From contig JAIFLB010000030.1 in NCBI GenBank assembly GCA_020049245.1, forward strand, positions 1-10,426: a stretch of 10,426 nucleotides of DNA, written 5' to 3'. A program made the translations under genes and the position numbers. The notes beneath the pieces are model-generated. The model saw only the letters and a list, made by a program, of their open reading frames with translations, did not search any database and had not been told where the DNA came from. This document shows positions 5,827-10,426 of this stretch, piece after piece. The stretch is from Betaproteobacteria bacterium. Its GTDB lineage: Bacteria > Pseudomonadota > Gammaproteobacteria > Burkholderiales > Thiobacillaceae. Each line of letters opens with the position of its first letter. The first letter of the stretch is position 1.

Positions 5827-8800
5827 TCAGTGCAGACGCAAATGCAGCTCTTGCAGGGAATAGACAGTAATTTCCCGTCGATCCTGCATGCCAAGACAAG
5901 CGGCCTTGCCGCCAGCCAGCGTCGTGAAATAGGGAATGTTCTGGCTGAGCGCGGCGGCACGAATCGCAAAAGAATCCTTCACCGCGCGTTTGTCCTCAAC
6001 GACGTTGATGATCAATTGGATATCTCTGTTCTTGATCATGTCGACGATATGCGGCCGACCTTCAGCCACCTTGTTGACCCGGGTTACCGGCACGCCGGCA
6101 TCTTCGATCGCTTTGGCGGTACCCCGCGTCGCGAATAATTTGAAACCGAGATCATGCAATCGAATACCAATCTCGGCGACCTGGGGATGCTCTGGATTGC
6201 GAACTGAAAGGAAGATGTTGCCCAAGCGTGGCAATTTAACGCTCGCGGCATACTGAGACTTCAGGAAAGCTTCGCCAAAACTTTCGCCGACCCCCATCAC
6301 CTCACCCGTTGATTTCATTTCCGGCCCAAGCAACGGATCGACACCGGGGAACTTACGGAACGGGAAAACGGCTTCCTTGACCGAGAAATATGGCGGAATG
6401 ATTTCCTTGGTCGCCCCCTGCGACTTCAGCGACTGGCCAACCATGCATCGCGCCGCAATCTTGGCCAACGGGCGGCCAGTCGCCTTGGAAACATAAGGCA
6501 CCGTGCGCGATGCCCGCGGATTGACTTCGAGGACATAGACCTGGGCTGCCTCGCCTTGGCCCTTGATGGCGAACTGAACGTTCATCAACCCGACGACGCC
6601 GAGCGCCTTCGCCATGGCCACCGTCTGCTGCCGCAACACATCCTGAATAGCAGGCGACAGGCTGTAAGGCGGAAGAGAACATGCGGAATCACCGGAGTGC
6701 ACGCCAGCCTGCTCAATGTGTTCCATGATGCCGCCGAGCAGCACGTCTTCGCCGTCACACAAGGCATCGACGTCTACTTCGATGGCGTCGTTGAGGAATC
6801 GGTCCAGCAGCACCGGCGAGTCGTTCGAGACTTTCACTGCCTCACGCATGTAGCGCTGCAGATCGGCTTCCTCGCGCACGATTTCCATCGCGCGACCGCC
6901 CAGCACATAGGACGGGCGGACCACCAGCGGATATCCGATTTCGGCAGCCAGTCGCAGCGCTTCGTCTTCTGCCCGCGCAGTGCGATTGGGCGGTTGCAGC
7001 AGGCCCAGGTCGTTGATCATGATCTGGAAACGTTCGCGATCTTCGGCGCGGTCGATCGCATCAGGGGAGGTGCCCACGATCGGCACACCGTATTTCTCCA
7101 GATCGCGAGCCAGTTTCAGCGGTGTCTGGCCGCCATACTGAACGATGACGCCTACCGGCTTTTCGATACGCACCACCTCAAGCACGTCTTCCAGCGTCAG
7201 CGGCTCGAAATAGAGGCGATCCGAGGTGTCGTAATCGGTGGAAACGGTTTCCGGGTTGCAGTTGACCATGATGGTTTCATAGCCATCTTCACGCATCGCC
7301 AGCGCGGCATGCACGCAGCAATAATCGAATTCGATACCCTGACCAATGCGGTTCGGCCCGCCGCCAAGCACCATGATCTTCTTGCGATCCGACGGATTCG
7401 ACTCGCACTCTTCTTCATACGTGGAATACAGATAAGCCGTTGAGGTGGCAAACTCGGCGGCACAGGTATCCACGCGCTTGTAGACCGGATGCACAGCCAT
7501 TTCCCAGCGCTTGGCGCGCACGGCGTGCTGATCACAACTCAGCAACTTGCCCAGTCGCCGGTCAGAAAAACCATTGCGCTTCAGCACAAACAGCTCATCA
7601 CGGGTCAGGCTGCCCAGGTCACGCCCCTGCAAGGCCTGTTCCTGCTTGACCAGGTCGGCGATCTGCGCCAAAAACCAAGGATCGATCTTGCTGATGCGCT
7701 GAACGTCCTCGAAGCTCATGCCAACGCGGAAAGCATCGGCGACGAACCACAGCCGTTCGGCGCCGGGATTACCCATCTCGGCCTTGATTTCATCAGGGTC
7801 GATTGATTTTTCATCCAGCCCATCGACGCCGGTTTCCAGCCCGCGCAGGGCTTTGTGCAGCGATTCCTGCAAGGTGCGACCAATCGCCATCACCTCGCCG
7901 ACCGATTTCATCTGCGTGGTCAGACGGTCATTCGCCTGCGGGAATTTCTCGAAGGCAAACCGAGGCACCTTGGTCACGACGTAATCAATCGAAGGCTCAA
8001 ACGACGCCGGTGTAGCGCCGCCGGTAATTTCGTTCTTCAGTTCATCCAGCGTGAAGCCAATGGCCAGTTTCGCGGCAACCTTGGCAATCGGGAAGCCGGT
8101 GGCTTTTGAAGCCAGCGCCGAAGAGCGTGATACGCGCGGGTTCATCTCGATAACGACGATGCGGCCATCCGCAGGATTGATGGCAAATTGGACATTGGAT
8201 CCGCCGGTATCGACGCCAATCTCGCGCAGCACGGCAATCGACGCGTTGCGCAGTAACTGGTACTCGCGGTCAGTCAGTGTTTGCGCCGGCGCAACGGTGA
8301 TCGAATCGCCGGTATGAACCCCCATCGGGTCCAGGTTTTCGATGGAACAGATGATGATGCAGTTGTCCGCACGGTCGCGAACCACTTCCATCTCGAATTC
8401 CTTCCAACCGATCAGCGACTCCTCGATCAGCAATTCACGGGTTGGCGATGCTTCCAGGCCCCCCTCGCAAATCATCAGGAACTCTTCCATGTTGTAGGCG
8501 ATACCACCACCACTCCCGCCCATCGTGAATGAGGGTCGAATGATGGTCGGAAAGCCAATGCCGGCCTGAATCTGGATCGCTTCTTCCAGGCTATGCGCCA
8601 GTGAGGAACGAGGATTGGCCAAGCCAATGCGGGCCATCGCCTGTTTGAATTTCTCGCGGTCTTCCGCTTTGTCGATCGCCTCGCGGGACGCACCGATCAG
8701 TTCGACATTGTATTTCTCAAGTACGCCGTATTTGGCCAGATCAAGGGCGCAGTTGAGCGCAGTCTGCCCGCCCATGGTCGGCAGAATTGCGTCCGGCCGC

Positions 8801-9042
8801 TCCTTATCGACGATGCGCTCCACCGTCTGCCAGTTGATCGGCTCGATGTAAGTCGCATCGGCCATTTCCGGATCGGTCATGATCGTGGCCGGATTCGAAT
8901 TGACCAGAATGACGCGATAACCCTCTTCCTTCAGCGCCTTGCAAGCTTGAGCGCCGGAGTAGTCGAACTCGCAAGCCTGACCGATAACGATCGGGCCGGC
9001 GCCGATGATGAGTACTGTCTTGATATCGGAACGTTTAGGCAT
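5827..9042 (-). CDS. carB: Carbamoyl-phosphate synthase large subunit
   Basis: Makes carbamoyl phosphate from bicarbonate, two ATP and ammonia channelled from CarA, feeding pyrimidine and arginine synthesis. The protein is 1071 aa, against 1073 in E. coli. Two homologous ATP-grasp halves are present: the first starts at MPKRSDIKTVLIIGAGPIVI and has RPSFTMGGSGGG (169-180); the second starts at the KKIMVLGGGPNRIGQGIEFD segment and has RPSYVLGGRAMEIV. An MGS-like allosteric domain follows from about residue 942. By a constant two-residue offset to E. coli numbering, most nucleotide-effector positions are kept (Ser946, Thr972, Thr975, Lys991, Asn1013), but the counterparts of Lys954 and Thr1017 are His952 and Val1015. 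The effector ornithine contact Thr1042 corresponds to Thr1040. The ATG overlaps the carA stop by 8 bp and has no close Shine-Dalgarno, which points to translational coupling and matched subunit production. Confidence 0.99.
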   Translation of the reverse strand: MPKRSDIKTVLIIGAGPIVIGQACEFDYSGAQACKALKEEGYRVILVNSNPATIMTDPEMADATYIEPINWQTVERIVDKERPDAILPTMGGQTALNCALDLAKYGVLEKYNVELIGASREAIDKAEDREKFKQAMARIGLANPRSSLAHSLEEAIQIQAGIGFPTIIRPSFTMGGSGGGIAYNMEEFLMICEGGLEASPTRELLIEESLIGWKEFEMEVVRDRADNCIIICSIENLDPMGVHTGDSITVAPAQTLTDREYQLLRNASIAVLREIGVDTGGSNVQFAINPADGRIVVIEMNPRVSRSSALASKATGFPIAKVAAKLAIGFTLDELKNEITGGATPASFEPSIDYVVTKVPRFAFEKFPQANDRLTTQMKSVGEVMAIGRTLQESLHKALRGLETGVDGLDEKSIDPDEIKAEMGNPGAERLWFVADAFRVGMSFEDVQRISKIDPWFLAQIADLVKQEQALQGRDLGSLTRDELFVLKRNGFSDRRLGKLLSCDQHAVRAKRWEMAVHPVYKRVDTCAAEFATSTAYLYSTYEEECESNPSDRKKIMVLGGGPNRIGQGIEFDYCCVHAALAMREDGYETIMVNCNPETVSTDYDTSDRLYFEPLTLEDVLEVVRIEKPVGVIVQYGGQTPLKLARDLEKYGVPIVGTSPDAIDRAEDRERFQIMINDLGLLQPPNRTARAEDEALRLAAEIGYPLVVRPSYVLGGRAMEIVREEADLQRYMREAVKVSNDSPVLLDRFLNDAIEVDVDALCDGEDVLLGGIMEHIEQAGVHSGDSACSLPPYSLSPAIQDVLRQQTVAMAKALGVVGLMNVQFAIKGQGEAAQVYVLEVNPRASRTVPYVSKATGRPLAKIAARCMVGQSLKSQGATKEIIPPYFSVKEAVFPFRKFPGVDPLLGPEMKSTGEVMGVGESFGEAFLKSQYAASVKLPRLGNIFLSVRNPEHPQVAEIGIRLHDLGFKLFATRGTAKAIEDAGVPVTRVNKVAEGRPHIVDMIKNRDIQLIINVVEDKRAVKDSFAIRAAALSQNIPYFTTLAGGKAACLGMQDRREITVYSLQELHLRLH

Positions 9043-10177
9043 TTCGTGCGCCGTTTTCCTGCATTAATTTGATGAAACGATCGAACAGGTAAGCAACGTC
9101 ATGCGGTCCCGGACTGGCTTCCGGGTGGCCCTGGAAACTGAAAGCCGGCACGTCGGTCCGCTCGATGCCCTGCAACGATCCATCAAACAAAGAAACATGG
9201 GTAACCCGCAGGTTCGCCGGCAGGCTGTCAATGTCTACCGCAAAACCATGGTTCTGGCTGGTAATCATCACCCGCTTGCTGTCCAGATCCTGAACTGGAT
9301 GATTGCCACCGTGATGACCAAACTTCATCTTGACCGTGCGCGCACCGGAGGCCAGGCCCAGCAGTTGGTGCCCAAGGCAGATGCCGTAGGTTGGCACGCG
9401 CGCACTCAACAATTCCTGGATTGCGCGAATTGCATAGTCGCAAGGCTCCGGATCACCAGGACCGTTGGATAGGAAAACCCCATCCGGTTGCATCGCCAAA
9501 ACATCGGCAGCCGACGTTTGTGCGGGGACGACAGTGACCCTGCAGCCGCGGCTGGTCAGCATGCGCAGAATGTTGCGCTTGACACCAAAATCGTATGCCA
9601 CAACGTGAAAACGCGGAGCTACTGGCGCGGCAAACCCCTTGCCCAACGCCCACTCGCCTTCCTGCCATTCCGCCGATGCCGAGCAAGTTACAACCTTGGC
9701 AAGATCCTGACCGCTCATGCTTGGACACGCACGAGCACGCTCCAGCGCTAGCGCCGGGTCAACATCACCAACGGCGATACAACCATTCTGAGCACCCTTT
9801 TCCCGCAGCAAACGCGTCAGCTTGCGCGTATCAATCCCGGCAATACCGACCACATAGTTCGACTTCATGTAATCGGACAACGTTGCAGTCATCCGGAAGT
9901 TGCTTGCCAGCAAAGGCAGATCGCGAATGATCAGTCCAGACGCATGCACGCGCGAGGACTCAGTATCCTCGTTGTTGGTGCCGACGTTACCGATATGCGG
10001 ATAAGTCAGCGTAACGATCTGACGACAATACGAAGGATCGGTCAGGATTTCCTGATAACCGGTCATTGAAGTGTTGAAAACCACTTCACCTACGCCATAA
10101 CCCTCAGCGCCAATGCCGATACCACGAAAAACCGTACCATCGGCCAATACCAAAATCGCAGGCACGAACGCAGACAA
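9035..10177 (-). CDS. carA: Carbamoyl-phosphate synthase small (glutaminase) subunit
   Basis: Hydrolyses glutamine and passes the ammonia to CarB. The protein is 380 aa, against 382 in E. coli. The CarA-specific N-terminal domain (about 1-185) includes LADGTVFRG (11-19) and NTSMTGYQEILTDPSY (35-50). The class I amidotransferase domain carries nucleophile Cys267 in GICLGHQ, and His351 and Glu353 in GHPEASPGP, two residues before the E. coli C269/H353/E355 triad. All catalytic residues are intact. The start is TTG (10175-10177), 5 nt after AGGGG. No ATG or GTG start lies in frame upstream, and the next in-frame candidate would remove conserved N-terminal residues. It is the first gene after an rRNA operon terminator and has its own near-consensus promoter and a structured leader. 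Confidence 0.98.
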   Translation of the reverse strand: MSAFVPAILVLADGTVFRGIGIGAEGYGVGEVVFNTSMTGYQEILTDPSYCRQIVTLTYPHIGNVGTNNEDTESSRVHASGLIIRDLPLLASNFRMTATLSDYMKSNYVVGIAGIDTRKLTRLLREKGAQNGCIAVGDVDPALALERARACPSMSGQDLAKVVTCSASAEWQEGEWALGKGFAAPVAPRFHVVAYDFGVKRNILRMLTSRGCRVTVVPAQTSAADVLAMQPDGVFLSNGPGDPEPCDYAIRAIQELLSARVPTYGICLGHQLLGLASGARTVKMKFGHHGGNHPVQDLDSKRVMITSQNHGFAVDIDSLPANLRVTHVSLFDGSLQGIERTDVPAFSFQGHPEASPGPHDVAYLFDRFIKLMQENGARNA

Positions 10178-10182
10178 GATAA

Positions 10183-10187
10183 CCCCT
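10183..10187 (-). promoter_or_regulatory. carA ribosome-binding site that supports the TTG start
   Basis: AGGGG on the minus strand is followed by TTATC and then TTG. The spacing of 5 nt is workable and no in-frame ATG is nearby. The site lies 15 nt after the leader hairpin, so it would be exposed when the hairpin is folded. Confidence 0.75.
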
Positions 10188-10202
10188 GGTTCAGATGTGA
10201 CA

Positions 10203-10230
10203 AGCGGGACAGACTTGCGTCCATCCCGCT
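10203..10230 (-). promoter_or_regulatory. GNRA-capped hairpin in the carA leader
   Basis: In the minus-strand transcript the arms AGCGGGAUGGAC and GUCUGUCCCGCU form a continuous 12-bp stem (two G-U wobbles) closed by the tetraloop GCAA, a GNRA loop. It lies between the predicted transcription start (near 10242) and the Shine-Dalgarno. The 3' side reads UGUCACAUC, without a U-tract, so it is not a standard intrinsic terminator. Possible roles are leader stabilisation, a protein or ligand site, or one arm of a switch. The fold is visible; the role is inference. Confidence 0.6.
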
Positions 10231-10233
10231 CGA

Positions 10234-10250
10234 TTGAAAAGTGTTTGCAA
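10234..10250 (-). promoter_or_regulatory. Inverted repeat over the carA start point, candidate operator
   Basis: The minus strand reads TTGCAAA-CAC-TTTTCAA, 7-bp arms with one mismatch around a 3-nt centre. It begins at the last base of the -10 box and covers the expected transcription start, where a repressor would block transcription. The GCAAAC half resembles LacI/PurR-type sites, but the spacing is one base longer than a PurR box, and I do not know which regulator this organism has. Confidence 0.35.
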
Positions 10251-10278
10251 TTATACGTTTACAGCGCGCGCCGCTCAA
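10250..10278 (-). promoter_or_regulatory. sigma70 promoter of carAB
   Basis: -35 TTGAGC (10273-10278), a 17-bp spacer, and a perfect -10 TATAAT (10250-10255). Predicted transcription start is about 10242-10244, giving a leader of about 65 nt before the carA TTG. It lies about 40 bp past the rRNA terminator, so carAB-greA does not need readthrough from the rRNA operon. Confidence 0.8.
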
Positions 10279-10318
10279 GCCGCAATAGACGAGCACAATC
10301 AAGTCGAACACGCTGTAC

Positions 10319-10348
10319 AAAAGGGAACGCCCCGGGAAGCGGGGCGTT
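10319..10348 (-). terminator. Intrinsic terminator of the rRNA operon
   Basis: Arms aacgccccg (10326-10334) and cggggcgtt (10340-10348) form a perfect 9-bp GC-rich stem with a 5-nt loop. On the minus strand the stem is followed by CCC and then TTTT (10322-10319). It starts about 10 nt past the 5S rRNA 3' end. The plus-strand side ends in tttt, so it could work weakly in both directions. Confidence 0.85.
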
Positions 10349-10357
10349 TTGGAGGGG

Positions 10358-10426
10358 GAGTCTGGCGATGACCTACTTTCGCGGGCGAGATGCCTACTAT
10401 CATTGGCGCTGGGGCGTTTCACGGTC
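10358..10426 (-). rRNA. rrf: 5S ribosomal RNA, 3' portion (5' part beyond window)
   Basis: Reading the minus strand from the right edge, the sequence gives GACCGTGAAACGCC, then CGCCAATGATAGTAGGC, then GCGAAAGTAGGTCATCGCCAG. These are the loop B/helix III, loop E region and closing 3' strand of bacterial 5S rRNA, in the betaproteobacterial form (relatives have GTGTGAAAGTAGGTCATCG). About 68 of roughly 115 nt are present. The exact 3' end (10358-10362) is uncertain because the 5' strand that pairs with it is outside the window. The 16S and 23S genes are expected further right. Confidence 0.92.

Noticed and set aside
5254..6138. A 294-codon plus-strand frame spanning the DUF4149 start, greA and the carB 3' end
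   Set aside because: It crosses three real minus-strand genes and their short gaps, has no recognisable domain, and shows the Arg/His/Gln-rich composition of mirror frames.
6556..7443. A 295-codon plus-strand frame antisense to carB
   Set aside because: Fully covered by intact, highly conserved CarB sequence. No ribosome-binding site or family resemblance was seen; it is a mirror frame.
10234..10250. A true PurR box or ArgR box at carA
   Set aside because: The half-sites are one base too far apart for a PurR box, and no TGAAT-type ARG box pair is visible upstream of carA. It is kept only as an unnamed candidate operator.
10090..10422. A 110-codon minus-strand frame running from the 5S rRNA into carA
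   Set aside because: It reads through rRNA, a terminator and the promoter, and then overlaps carA out of frame. It has no coding signature.
1..10426. A hidden mobile, defence or other undescribed protein system
   Set aside because: Nearly every base is accounted for by conserved housekeeping genes in their usual order, codon use looks even across the window, and no transposase, integrase, repeat array or orphan gene cluster is present.

Overview
This is a housekeeping stretch of a betaproteobacterial chromosome. The order carA-carB-greA-DUF4149-(yhbY)-rlmE-ftsH-folP-glmM is, as far as I recall, the usual one in Burkholderiales and Nitrosomonadales. The protein motifs and the 5S rRNA 3' end (minus-strand reading GAAAGTAGGTCATCGCCAG) fit that class. 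I cannot place it to genus. Everything except yhbY is on the minus strand, so transcription runs from the right edge to the left.

Right edge (10203-10426): the 3' part of a 5S rRNA gene closes an rRNA operon at an intrinsic terminator. About 40 bp further on is a near-consensus sigma70 promoter with TATAAT. An inverted repeat overlaps its -10 box and probable start point, and the untranslated leader of carA holds a 12-bp hairpin capped by a GNRA tetraloop. Next (5335-10177) come carA and carB, overlapping by 8 bp, which encode carbamoyl-phosphate synthetase at the entry to pyrimidine and arginine synthesis. greA, a transcript-cleavage factor, follows 15 bp later.

Middle (4516-5320): a small four-helix membrane protein (DUF4149) lies 14 bp after greA. 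Its 3' end overlaps, tail to tail, the 3' end of the only plus-strand gene, yhbY, an RNA-binding protein of ribosome assembly. yhbY is divergent from rlmE, the 23S rRNA 2'-O-methyltransferase, with 59 bp between the starts.

Left part (1-4520): rlmE, ftsH (membrane AAA+ protease), folP (dihydropteroate synthase) and glmM (phosphoglucosamine mutase, cut by the left edge) run in one direction. rlmE-ftsH is the same pair as the E. coli ftsJ-hflB heat-shock operon. folP and glmM share an ATGA stop/start. The folP-ftsH gap carries a perfect 12-bp hairpin flanked by near-identical 10-bp direct repeats.

Four of the nine protein genes start with a non-ATG codon (ftsH and carA TTG; rlmE and DUF4149 GTG). 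No gene-free stretch exceeds 300 bases; the longest, about 180 bp before carA, is accounted for above. I saw no mobile element, CRISPR array, tRNA, phage gene or defence system. No protein gene here is of an undescribed kind. The observations worth checking are regulatory: the carA control region, the ftsH-folP repeat/hairpin, and the convergent yhbY/DUF4149 ends.
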